A program made the position numbers and the translations under genes. Below are positions 1-6,901 of a stretch of DNA of 6,992 nucleotides, in pieces (position 1 is the first letter of the stretch; each line of letters opens with the position of its first letter). This DNA comes from an uncultured Paracoccaceae bacterium (GTDB lineage: Bacteria > Pseudomonadota > Alphaproteobacteria > Rhodobacterales > Rhodobacteraceae), in assembly GCA_937916485.1 (NCBI GenBank), contig CALFSV010000231.1, forward strand, positions 1-6,992, in the 5' to 3' direction. The notes under the pieces were generated by a model. It worked only from the letters and a program-made list of their open reading frames with translations, did no database searches and had not been told where the DNA came from.

Positions 1-2
1 AT

Positions 3-65
3 GCCGAGCACCTAACAAAGTATCTCCAGAACGCCTCAAAAATCAGGGTAAAAGTAAATGTTTAG
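3..65 (+). CDS. Possible 3' end of an upstream gene (partial)
   Basis: The third reading frame is open from the left edge to a TAG stop at 63-65 and would encode a tail reading AEHLTKYLQNASKIRVKVNV. Ten of its first sixteen codons end in G or C, as expected for coding DNA in this genome, while the second frame (open to a TAA at 71-73) is poorer in G/C at that position and the first frame stops at once (TAA at 13-15). The HL...Y..N pattern would suit the last helix of a FadR-type GntR regulator, which often lies next to TRAP operons, but twenty residues cannot establish a family. It may also be non-coding. If real, it ends 74 bases before the binding-protein gene, with the AT-rich leader between them. 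Confidence 0.25.
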   Translation, partial: AEHLTKYLQNASKIRVKVNV

Positions 66-66
66 G

Positions 67-111
67 AAAATAATAATACTCATGTTAATAAAATAATAAT
101 ACTCATGTTAA
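67..111. repeat. Perfect 22-bp tandem direct repeat
   Basis: The 22-base sequence starting AAAATAATAATACTCATG and ending TTAA occurs at 67-88 and again, without mismatch, at 90-111, separated by a single T (period 23). The copies end exactly at mismatching flanks (G66 versus T89; T89 versus G112), so this is a clean duplication and not a long low-complexity tract. A period close to two helical turns would put both copies on nearly the same face of the DNA, which would suit paired binding of a regulator. A recent replication-slippage duplication is an equally simple explanation. Confidence 0.9.
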
Positions 112-130
112 GTAGTTAATCATAAAAACC

Positions 131-138
131 AGGGAGAG
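131..138 (+). promoter_or_regulatory. Ribosome binding site of the binding-protein gene
   Basis: AGGGAGAG precedes two adjacent ATG codons at 140 and 143. Measured from GGAG (133-136) the gap is 3 bases to the first ATG and 6 bases to the second. The second ATG therefore has the better spacing, and the mature protein is the same in either case because the difference lies in the signal peptide. Confidence 0.7.
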
Positions 139-139
139 A

Positions 140-1189
140 ATGATGAAAACCATAAACCTACTGGCGGTTACTGCCGCTGCTGTCTTGACGACGACGGGCG
201 CTTTTGCCGAAACTAATCTGACGGCTGAAACCGCGAGTCCAGGCGGTGCGACGCATCTGTCGCTCGCACATATGACCGAAATCGCTGGCACGGCAGGCAT
301 CGCCAACATCCAGCTTGCCGAAGGCCAGACGCTGACAAATTCCATCCAGAACGTCGCCGAAGGCAAAACCGACATCGCCGGCACACCTTACATTCTACCG
401 TTCCTGATGAGCAGAGGCGTTGGTCCTTATGGCTCGCTTGGTGCGGAAGCAGGCGCAGACCTCGTGTCGAACCTGCGTGTAATCAACCCTTTCACTTTGG
501 GCGTCTTTTTCCTTTTCGCCTATGATTCAAAGAACCTTGGCGGCTGGGACGATCTCGAGGGTCGCAAGATATACAATGGTCCACCTCGTGGTGGTGCGCT
601 GACAAATGGCCGTGCCATGATCCAGATCGTGGCTGGCCTAGAAGATGGAATCGGTTACGAAGGTATGCAGACAAACTGGGGACAGGGTGCGACACTGATC
701 TCTAGTGGCGAGCCTGACGCAGTTGTTCTTCCAGAACTGTTTCCAAGTCCACGTCTGACCATCCCCGCTGCAGCTGGTAAAATGACGATTTGGTCTATGC
801 CAAGCGAGTCGTATGAAAGCGAAGCGATGCAAAAGTATATGCAGGCACCAGGCAGCGCGCCTTGGACGTCTGACGTTGCAAGCCTCGAAGCGATCATGGG
901 CGATGACTTTACATTCATATCCGAGGACGACACCTTCCGTGCGTTCGCGACAATCGGTGGTAACGTTGTAAACAAGAGCATGGATGACGCATTGGTCACA
1001 GATCTTGTCACAACATATATCGCATCGCTAGAGGACCTGATGGCTAAAGCGCCATATGGTGAAACTGTTGGATATGATTTCCCGATGCAGGGAATGTGTG
1101 GGGGAAACCCGATCAAGTATCACCCAGCAGCAGCCAAAGCATGGCGTGACTCAGGTTACGAGTTGGATGATTGCGCAGTTGCGGAGTAA
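140..1189 (+). CDS. TAXI-family TRAP transporter solute-binding protein
   Basis: This is the periplasmic receptor of a tripartite (TRAP) secondary transporter; it captures the solute and delivers it to the permease encoded next. The protein has 349 residues, slightly longer than usual for the family. Residues 1-23 form a signal peptide: a lysine, a hydrophobic Ala/Leu/Val core and an AFA cleavage site before E24. The mature part shows the TAXI (NMT1-like) pattern: a PGG segment near residue 34, an N-x-x-x-G-K-x-D-I-A helix around residues 75-83, and a G-P-P-R-G-G-A loop near residues 150-156, where the ligand pocket of the family lies. The family is known to bind glutamate, 2-oxoglutarate and other small anions, but this sequence does not name the ligand. 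Cysteines C320 and C345 are both near the C-terminus and could form a disulfide in the periplasm. The real start may be the second ATG (143), which sits better behind the ribosome binding site. The family call is firm because the fused TAXI permease follows. Confidence 0.88.
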   Translation: MMKTINLLAVTAAAVLTTTGAFAETNLTAETASPGGATHLSLAHMTEIAGTAGIANIQLAEGQTLTNSIQNVAEGKTDIAGTPYILPFLMSRGVGPYGSLGAEAGADLVSNLRVINPFTLGVFFLFAYDSKNLGGWDDLEGRKIYNGPPRGGALTNGRAMIQIVAGLEDGIGYEGMQTNWGQGATLISSGEPDAVVLPELFPSPRLTIPAAAGKMTIWSMPSESYESEAMQKYMQAPGSAPWTSDVASLEAIMGDDFTFISEDDTFRAFATIGGNVVNKSMDDALVTDLVTTYIASLEDLMAKAPYGETVGYDFPMQGMCGGNPIKYHPAAAKAWRDSGYELDDCAVAE

Positions 1190-1215
1190 TCTCTTAAACC
1201 ACTAAGATCCTGAGC

Positions 1216-1233
1216 GTCGTCACATGTGGCGGC
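1216..1233 (+). other. Intercistronic RNA hairpin between binding protein and permease
   Basis: The 78-base gap between the first two genes contains the 8-bp palindrome CACATGTG (1221-1228). In RNA, bases 1216-1221 can pair with 1228-1233 (six pairs, including two G-U pairs) around the loop ACAUGU. No U-run follows, so it is not a typical intrinsic terminator. Stem-loops at this place in binding-protein operons often protect the upstream message so that the receptor is made in excess over the permease; that role here is inference. Confidence 0.35.
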
Positions 1234-1258
1234 TCTCGTTTCGTCTCATCTCAAATCT

Positions 1259-1263
1259 GGAAG
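1259..1263 (+). promoter_or_regulatory. Ribosome binding site that sets the permease start
   Basis: GGAAG lies 4 bases before the ATG at 1268. The longer in-frame start at 1226 (ATG inside the CACATGTG palindrome) has no purine-rich site before it and would add fourteen polar residues without resemblance to the family. This supports 1268 as the true start. Confidence 0.6.
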
Positions 1264-1267
1264 TCCC

Positions 1268-3610
1268 ATGTCCGACACAACAGACCAGACCGCATCGAAA
1301 GCGCTTTTCCCCAATAAGACGGTTTACGTTGTTGCGCTGATTTTTGTCGCCATGGGGGTGATTAACAGCATGCCAGTTATTCCGGGGTGGGACCAGATGT
1401 GGCAAAGTCTCACTGGGATTGAAAACCTCAAGACCCGCAAGTTTTCAACGGAATGGTTTTACCCGATCGTTTTTTTTGTGATGATGCTAATTGTGGCGCT
1501 CAAAAATTCTATGTGGCGGGAATGGCAGGGCACATCCCGTGCTTGGTTTGGCGGGTTGATGGACGCAGCGCTGGTGCTTGCCGCTGCGGCCATTTCCATT
1601 ACCTATCTGATCGAGATTGACAGTGTTTGCCTGATTGATGCGCTAAATGGTGACCGCGCGCGCATTATGGCGCAAACGTTAAAGGCTGAAATTGAGTTTG
1701 CCGAATTTATGGGATTGCCCGCGCCAGACACGGTCGACGACCCTAAATGTGTCTCGACGACCGGTGTTTGGCTGGTGGCCATCATGGGGATCTCGATACT
1801 AATATTTTTGGGTTATAACATTAAAGTCTGGGGTTTGCCACTGGTTGCTGTTTCGATCGCCGTAGCACTTTATACCATCGGCACTGTGATGGTTTGGTAT
1901 TTCTACGGCCCCGACGACGTCAATAAATATTTTGTGACGAAAATGGGTGGTGAGCCGCGCACATTCTTGGATGGAATTCCAAACGTACATGACGCCTTGG
2001 TCAATACCGCCTCGGGCATGTTGGGGCGGTTCATGAATGTCATCATGAACATGGTCTTTCCTTATATTATCCTAGGCGCGCTGTTCGGGAAGTCAGCGGG
2101 CGGGCAAACCTTGATCAGGCTGGCCTTTCGCTGGACACGTCGCCTACGTGGTGGCCCTGCGCACGCCGCCATTGTCAGTTCGGCCATGTTCGGCACGATT
2201 ACGGGCGGACCCGTGGTCAACGTCTTGTCGACAGGTGTTCTGACTATCCCGATGATGGTCAGGCGTGGTTTCTCCAAAGTCTTTGCCGGTGGCATGGAGG
2301 CTGCGGCATCGTCTGGCGGTTCGATCATGCCGCCTGTGATGGGCGTCGCCGCCTTTATTCTGGCGGCGATGACAGCCGTGCCATATCGCGACATCATCAT
2401 CGCAGCGATCCTGCCTGCAATTGCTTATTTTGTCTGCCTATTTCTCAGCGCTAGTTTTCAGTCGTGTAAACAGGGTATCACGGCCGTTGGTGATTTGACC
2501 GAAGACATGCTGATAACCAAAGAAGACATCCTTCATCTTTGTCAAATATTCCTTCCCATTTTGTTGATCCTGTTCTTGCTTTTGACCCCAAAAGACGAGG
2601 TTGGTTGTGGTCCAATTGGCTGGATGTTGGGGGCAGAAGTCATGATGAATGGTGATCGCTGCATTGCAACATCGCTGCCGTGGGTATTACAGATATTTCA
2701 GAATGCAGCCGGGGATGCGGGTGCCACAGGATGGTGGGCTGCAGCATTGGTGTTGGTGCTACTATTTTTGGACAGAGCATTTCGGGCCAAACCGCGGATG
2801 CTGCTTGATGCCCTTGCTGAAGCAGGAATCACGATCTCGACACTTTATCTGATGTTGCTAGCTGTCACTGTGATCGACGTTTGTTTGAATTTCACAGGGC
2901 TTTCCAAATTCGTGGCAATCGACGTTCTGAAACTACTTTTGTCGTTGAATCTAGGAGATGGCGGATCCGTTCTAGTTCAATTCATTGCCCTTGTTATTAC
3001 AATGCTTCTAGCCATTCTTCTCGGGATGGGAATGCCAGCTGTCCCTGCATATTTGAACGTGGCGCTGCTTATGGGGCCGTTGTTGATCGGATTGGGCATT
3101 GCGACATTCACGGCACATATGTTCATTTTCTATTTCGCCATCGCGTCGGCGATCACACCACCTGTCGCAATGGCCGCGTTCGCGGCATCGACCATCACTA
3201 AAGCGGACCCAATGGCAACAGGATTCAGCGCCATGCGATCAGGAATCGTCATGTTTGCTATTCCCTTTATCTTTGCCTTCTACCCAGAAATGCTACTGAT
3301 TGATCAGGCACTGATTGACCCCGCAAGCCCCACCGGTGCACCTTTGGCGGGCTATGAAAACGGTGTCTCGTTCGGGTCGCTAGTGTGGCTTATTGCGCGG
3401 CTGATGCTGGCGCTTTATCTCGTTGCAAGTGCGCTGGCTGGATTTGATGCAGCACGTTTGTCTTTCCTATGGATTTTGATCCGCCTTGGCGCAGCGGTTG
3501 CGATCCTTATGCGACCTGAAATGGTCCAATTTGGCGCATTGGCATTCACAGCCGTACTGTTGGTGTGGCATCATATGGGTGCGCGCCAGCAGCAAAAGGC
3601 AGCATCCTAA
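1268..3610 (+). CDS. TRAP transporter fused permease, TAXI type (4TM/12TM)
   Basis: This inner-membrane protein couples ion flow to import of the solute delivered by the upstream binding protein. From the chosen start it has 780 residues. Numbered from there, residues 1-250 hold about five hydrophobic segments and correspond to the fused small (Q-type) subunit; residues 250-680 are the large DctM-like subunit. Its hallmarks are clear: GALFGKSAGGQ (270-280), FGTITGGPVVNVLSTG (308-323), MEAAASSGGSIMPPVMG (343-359) and, in the second half, LGMGMPAVPAYLN (585-597) followed by AHMFIFYFAI and ITPPVAMAAFAAS (616-641). Two or three more hydrophobic segments close the protein (703-768). Two long polar loops stand out, 116-164 with C121 and C161, and 441-480 with C447 and C465. 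Only 38 bases separate it from the sulfatase gene. An in-frame ATG at 1226 would lengthen it by fourteen residues but lacks a ribosome binding site. Confidence 0.93.
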   Translation: MSDTTDQTASKALFPNKTVYVVALIFVAMGVINSMPVIPGWDQMWQSLTGIENLKTRKFSTEWFYPIVFFVMMLIVALKNSMWREWQGTSRAWFGGLMDAALVLAAAAISITYLIEIDSVCLIDALNGDRARIMAQTLKAEIEFAEFMGLPAPDTVDDPKCVSTTGVWLVAIMGISILIFLGYNIKVWGLPLVAVSIAVALYTIGTVMVWYFYGPDDVNKYFVTKMGGEPRTFLDGIPNVHDALVNTASGMLGRFMNVIMNMVFPYIILGALFGKSAGGQTLIRLAFRWTRRLRGGPAHAAIVSSAMFGTITGGPVVNVLSTGVLTIPMMVRRGFSKVFAGGMEAAASSGGSIMPPVMGVAAFILAAMTAVPYRDIIIAAILPAIAYFVCLFLSASFQSCKQGITAVGDLTEDMLITKEDILHLCQIFLPILLILFLLLTPKDEVGCGPIGWMLGAEVMMNGDRCIATSLPWVLQIFQNAAGDAGATGWWAAALVLVLLFLDRAFRAKPRMLLDALAEAGITISTLYLMLLAVTVIDVCLNFTGLSKFVAIDVLKLLLSLNLGDGGSVLVQFIALVITMLLAILLGMGMPAVPAYLNVALLMGPLLIGLGIATFTAHMFIFYFAIASAITPPVAMAAFAASTITKADPMATGFSAMRSGIVMFAIPFIFAFYPEMLLIDQALIDPASPTGAPLAGYENGVSFGSLVWLIARLMLALYLVASALAGFDAARLSFLWILIRLGAAVAILMRPEMVQFGALAFTAVLLVWHHMGARQQQKAAS

Positions 3611-3648
3611 CCAATGGTAACACTCTGATGTAAAGGCGACATAGACCT

Positions 3649-5211
3649 ATGACAAAGCGTCCAAATTTTCTGTTCATCATCACTGACCAGCAACGGGCGG
3701 ATTGGTTGGGCTGTTACGGCCACCCCGTGTTGAAAACGCCAAACATCGACTCGATCGCGGCGCGCGGCACAGTGTTTGAGAATTTCCACGTGGCGTCACC
3801 GGTTTGTATGCCAAACCGCGCATCGCTTTTGACGGGGCGCTATCCCAGCCTGCATGGGCTTCGTTATAACGGATGTACCTTGCCAACAAACACCAACACT
3901 TTCGTCAATGTTCTGGCCGACGCGGGCTATCACACGGCGGCCATCGGCAAGAGCCATCTACAGCCCTTTACCGCCATGGCCCCCATGGGCAAAACCGCTG
4001 AGGAGATCGGCGAGATGCCAGAGGCGTGGCAGGTCGAACGTGTCAAAGACTATGAGGAAGAGCCCGCTAATTATCAGGGCGCCACGCGATATGACATCAA
4101 ATTACCCTATTACGGCTATCAACATGTTGACATGGTGACCTCGCATGGGGATCAATGTGGCGGGCATTATGGCCAATGGTTCAAAGAGAATGCGCCTGAT
4201 TGGAAGGCCTTACATGACCCCGAAAACCAGCTGGCGCACGACTATTCCTGCCCGCAAGCTTACCGCACTCCGATCCCCGAGGACTTGTATCCAACAGCCT
4301 ACATTCGCGATCGTGCGATTGATTATATCACGTCGTGCGCCGATGAGAATGCGCCGTTCTTTACCTTCGTTAGTTTTCCCGATCCGCATCACCCGTTCAA
4401 TCCACCCGGCAAATATTGGGACATGTACAACCCCAACGATTTCGAGGTGTCACTGCCTTATGACGCCCACAAAAACCCAACGCCACCTATGCAGTGGCTA
4501 CATAAAAACTGGAAAGGCGACGGGGGGCAAACGACGCCGCAAACCGCGATGATGCTGGACGATCAGCAGATCAAAGAGGCTATGGCGCTAACCGCGGGCA
4601 TGATGGCGTTCATTGATGACGCGGTGGGTGACATTATCGCGGCACTCGAGGCTTCGGGGCAATTAGACAACACGGTCATCTGTTACAATGCTGATCATGG
4701 AGATTATATGGGTGATTACAATATGTTGCTTAAAGGTGCGTTACCTTTTCGAAGTATCACGCGGGTGCCGTTTATCTGGTCGGATCCTGATGCACGGCGC
4801 CAGACCCGCTCTGACGCATTGTGTTCGACCGTTGATCTGGCCGCGACCATTCTTGACCGTGCGGGGCTTAAGCCGTTCAATGGAAATCAGGGTCAAAGCT
4901 TTCTACCCGCTATTAAAGCACAAGACGGGCTGCGCCATGAAGCCTTGATCGAGTACAACGATGGCGGCAAGCGTTTGGGGTTTGAAGAACCTGCGCGGGT
5001 TCGATCTTTGGTGACGGCTGAGTGGAGGCTAACAATTTATCGAGATCAGGATTGGGGAGAGCTTTATGATTTGAAAGCTGATCCCAACGAAACGGACAAT
5101 CTGTGGGACACGGCCGATCATCAAGACACACGGGCGCATCTGACCAACCGTCTTGCACATCACCTTATCGCGCAGATGGATGAAAGCCCCTGTGCGGATC
5201 GTCTGGCCTAA
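3649..5211 (+). CDS. Cytoplasmic sulfatase (formylglycine-dependent, alkaline-phosphatase superfamily)
   Basis: The enzyme should hydrolyse a sulfate ester, or possibly a phosphonate/phosphate ester, using a formylglycine made from a cysteine. It has 520 residues and starts directly with the first core strand (PNFLFIITDQQ), so there is no signal peptide and it should act in the cytoplasm. Residues D13 and Q14, D349 and H350 are the expected metal ligands. C53 in CMPNRASLLTGR (53-63+) is the cysteine converted to formylglycine. N74 (RYNG), K101 and H103 (GKSHL), H247/H248 (DPHHPF) and K362 (LLKG) fill the other active-site positions. The C-terminal part ends in the usual sulfatase strand region with ELYDLKADPNETDNLW. 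The D-Q...D-H metal set occurs in choline sulfatases and phosphonate monoester hydrolases; K-x-H at 101-103 is, as I recall, the sulfatase version (the hydrolases have Tyr-x-Thr), so a sulfatase is favoured. No maturase for the formylglycine lies in the window. The ribosome binding site (AAAGG, 3632-3636) is weak and 12 bases away. The substrate cannot be read from sequence. Confidence 0.9.
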   Translation: MTKRPNFLFIITDQQRADWLGCYGHPVLKTPNIDSIAARGTVFENFHVASPVCMPNRASLLTGRYPSLHGLRYNGCTLPTNTNTFVNVLADAGYHTAAIGKSHLQPFTAMAPMGKTAEEIGEMPEAWQVERVKDYEEEPANYQGATRYDIKLPYYGYQHVDMVTSHGDQCGGHYGQWFKENAPDWKALHDPENQLAHDYSCPQAYRTPIPEDLYPTAYIRDRAIDYITSCADENAPFFTFVSFPDPHHPFNPPGKYWDMYNPNDFEVSLPYDAHKNPTPPMQWLHKNWKGDGGQTTPQTAMMLDDQQIKEAMALTAGMMAFIDDAVGDIIAALEASGQLDNTVICYNADHGDYMGDYNMLLKGALPFRSITRVPFIWSDPDARRQTRSDALCSTVDLAATILDRAGLKPFNGNQGQSFLPAIKAQDGLRHEALIEYNDGGKRLGFEEPARVRSLVTAEWRLTIYRDQDWGELYDLKADPNETDNLWDTADHQDTRAHLTNRLAHHLIAQMDESPCADRLA

Positions 5212-5236
5212 AGGGGTGGGAGAAAGTTTAGATTTT

Positions 5237-5241
5237 AGGAG
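5237..5241 (+). promoter_or_regulatory. Strong ribosome binding site of the amidohydrolase gene
   Basis: AGGAG with 6 bases to the ATG at 5248 is the best-placed site among the four complete genes. It fixes the start of the amidohydrolase and suggests good translation compared with the sulfatase just upstream, whose site is weak. Confidence 0.75.
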
Positions 5242-5247
5242 ACCTAA

Positions 5248-6894
5248 ATGCTGACCCCAGATGAAATTTGGTACGGAGCAGATATTTTGACGATGGATGC
5301 CTCGCGCCCCAAAGCGGAAGCGATAGCAATCAAAGACGGTCGGATACTGGCCGTTGGAGGCGATGCAGACGTGCTGAACCTTGCTGGACCGGGTACTAAA
5401 TTAAACAACATGCATGGCCGTTTCATGATGCCCGGTTTGGTGGAAAGCCATACACACGCGCTCTGGGGGGCATGTCGTGATCTGTTTGATGTTTATGTTG
5501 GTTATCAGGCGAGCCTCAATCAACTTCTTGAGGCTGTGGCGGCAAGAGCCAAGCAACTACCAGCGGGTGACGTAATCAATGGCGGCCCGTGGCGACATGA
5601 AATGCGAGAGATGATGGGCCCAGAACCGCACAAGGTTTTGGATGCGATCTCGACAGAGCATCCAATTGTGTTGAATGACACAAGCCAGCATATTCTGTGG
5701 TGCAATTCGAAAGCGCTGGAAATGGGAGGGATTTCTAAAAACACCCCCGATATTCCCGGCGGTGTTACTGAGCGTACCGCAAGCGGAGAGCCCAATGGTA
5801 TTCTGGCTGAAACGGCTGGAACGACGGTGCGTAAATTGACGGCACGTAACGCAGATCAGATGTCCCAAGCGGCCAAGAGTTTTATACAATATTTCAACAG
5901 TATGGGCATCACTGCGTTCAAAGAGCCGATGGCGTATGAAGAAGATCTTCGGGCGTACTATGATGCGGACCAAGCCGGTGAATTGACCTTACATATGGCC
6001 GCTCATTTGGTGCGCCAAAGCCCGATGACCGACGGGGTCGTGCCATACGATCAGCTTGAAACCCTACGTGATACCTATGCGAGCAGCAACATTCGGACCA
6101 GTTTTGCTAAGTTATTCATCGATGGTGTAGCACTCGGACATACGGCGTCCTTCATTGAACCCTACCTTGCGTCCAGCGGGTACGATGTCGGATCTCATGA
6201 TCCTGATGCAACGCTGTTGATGGCGCCTGACGTTTTAAACGAAACGGTGACCGAACTGGATGCGCGTGGCTTTACGGTCAAAATGCATGCAGTTGGGGAT
6301 AACGCAATCCGCAAAGCATTGGACGCCATCCAAGCGGCTCGTACGACAAACGGTGAGAGTGGTTTGCGACATGAAACGGCACATAATTCGTTCGTGTCCG
6401 ACGCTGATCTGGGTCGGTTTAAATCCTTGAATACTATTGCGGAAATGTCGCCAAAGATGTGGTTTCCGAATGCGGCAACGCCGGTTCAATTGGCAGTTTT
6501 GGGCGAAGAGCGTTTACGGACGTCGCATCGCATCCGAGATCTTCTACGGGCTGGCGCAGAAATGACATATGCTTCAGATTGGCCAGCCTCTGCGCCGGAT
6601 GCCAATCCTTGGACCGGACTTTCTGGCATGATCACGCGCAAGAACAATGATCCTAAATATGAGGGTGAGTTCAATCCAGAGCAGGCAATTACTCTTGAGG
6701 AAGCACTTCCTTTGTTCACAACAAATGGCGCACGCTCCCTCAACATGGAAGCCGAAACTGGAAGTCTGGCCATTGGGAAGTGGGCTGACTTTATTGTGTT
6801 AGAGAACGCGCTTGAGCAATCCAAAGCCGCCGCCATTAGTGCAACAAATGTTGAACTTACAGTTTGGAAGGGCAAGGTTGTGTTCATGCAGTAG
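5248..6894 (+). CDS. Amidohydrolase family protein (Amidohydro_3, YtcJ/N-substituted formamide deformylase-like)
   Basis: A metal-dependent hydrolase of the amidohydrolase superfamily, 548 residues, of the usual length for YtcJ-like proteins. The N-terminal strands of the small beta-sandwich (AxAIKDGRILAVG, about 24-37) lead to the metal motif H68-T-H70. Further ligands of the TIM barrel are all visible: K288 in KLFIDG (the lysine that is carboxylated in the family), H347 in KMHAVGD, H379 in RHETAH, and D444 in ASDWPAS. The C-terminal sandwich returns with ETGSLAIGKWADFIVLEN (about 504-521). Members cut amides, formamides or related C-N bonds; several were named after N-substituted formamide deformylase or AepA, and most have no known substrate. 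No signal peptide is present, so it should be cytoplasmic. It lies 36 bases after the sulfatase gene and probably acts on the same imported compound or its desulfated product. The motif before N380 reads HETAHNS, where many relatives have HRIEHAQ: the histidines are kept but the Glu is replaced by Ala. The family is sure, the reaction is not. Confidence 0.9.
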   Translation: MLTPDEIWYGADILTMDASRPKAEAIAIKDGRILAVGGDADVLNLAGPGTKLNNMHGRFMMPGLVESHTHALWGACRDLFDVYVGYQASLNQLLEAVAARAKQLPAGDVINGGPWRHEMREMMGPEPHKVLDAISTEHPIVLNDTSQHILWCNSKALEMGGISKNTPDIPGGVTERTASGEPNGILAETAGTTVRKLTARNADQMSQAAKSFIQYFNSMGITAFKEPMAYEEDLRAYYDADQAGELTLHMAAHLVRQSPMTDGVVPYDQLETLRDTYASSNIRTSFAKLFIDGVALGHTASFIEPYLASSGYDVGSHDPDATLLMAPDVLNETVTELDARGFTVKMHAVGDNAIRKALDAIQAARTTNGESGLRHETAHNSFVSDADLGRFKSLNTIAEMSPKMWFPNAATPVQLAVLGEERLRTSHRIRDLLRAGAEMTYASDWPASAPDANPWTGLSGMITRKNNDPKYEGEFNPEQAITLEEALPLFTTNGARSLNMEAETGSLAIGKWADFIVLENALEQSKAAAISATNVELTVWKGKVVFMQ

Positions 6895-6899
6895 GAGGG
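6893..6899 (+). promoter_or_regulatory. Consensus-like ribosome binding site overlapping the amidohydrolase stop codon
   Basis: AGGAGGG begins inside the TAG stop codon (6892-6894) of the amidohydrolase. It is the strongest Shine-Dalgarno match in the window and ends two bases before a TTG codon at 6902. Such an arrangement is typical for translational coupling to a following gene, and it is the main evidence for the partial gene at the right edge. Confidence 0.55.
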
Positions 6900-6901
6900 T
6901 T

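Larger units (their letters stand above)
60..139 (+). promoter_or_regulatory. AT-rich leader, probable promoter/operator region of the operon
   Basis: This stretch is far richer in A and T than any coding part of the window and lies directly upstream of the first gene of the gene set. It contains several -10-like hexamers in the TAATAAT/AATACT runs, but no pair of -35 and -10 boxes stands out, so I do not assign a start of transcription. It also carries the tandem 22-bp repeat listed separately. A short inverted element, TACT (100-103) and AGTA (111-114) around CATGTTA, is present only at the second repeat copy. Calling the region a promoter is inference from position and composition. Confidence 0.4.

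Noticed and set aside
655..1116. Minus-strand open frame of 153 codons inside the binding-protein gene
   Set aside because: It mirrors the codon pattern of the sense gene, which has a clear signal peptide and family motifs; no independent support.
1226..1267. Longer permease start at ATG 1226
   Set aside because: No ribosome binding site precedes it, it falls within the CACATGTG palindrome, and the added residues are not family-like; ATG 1268 has GGAAG at a fitting distance.
2062..2400. Minus-strand open frame of 112 codons inside the permease gene
   Set aside because: It is opposite the most conserved DctM segment of the permease and rich in Pro/Ala/Thr from reversed sense codons, a typical shadow.
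3854..4552. Plus-strand frames overlapping the sulfatase in another phase
   Set aside because: They are Arg/Pro/Thr-rich out-of-phase readings of the sulfatase, whose active-site residues on both sides are intact, so no frameshift or second gene is needed.
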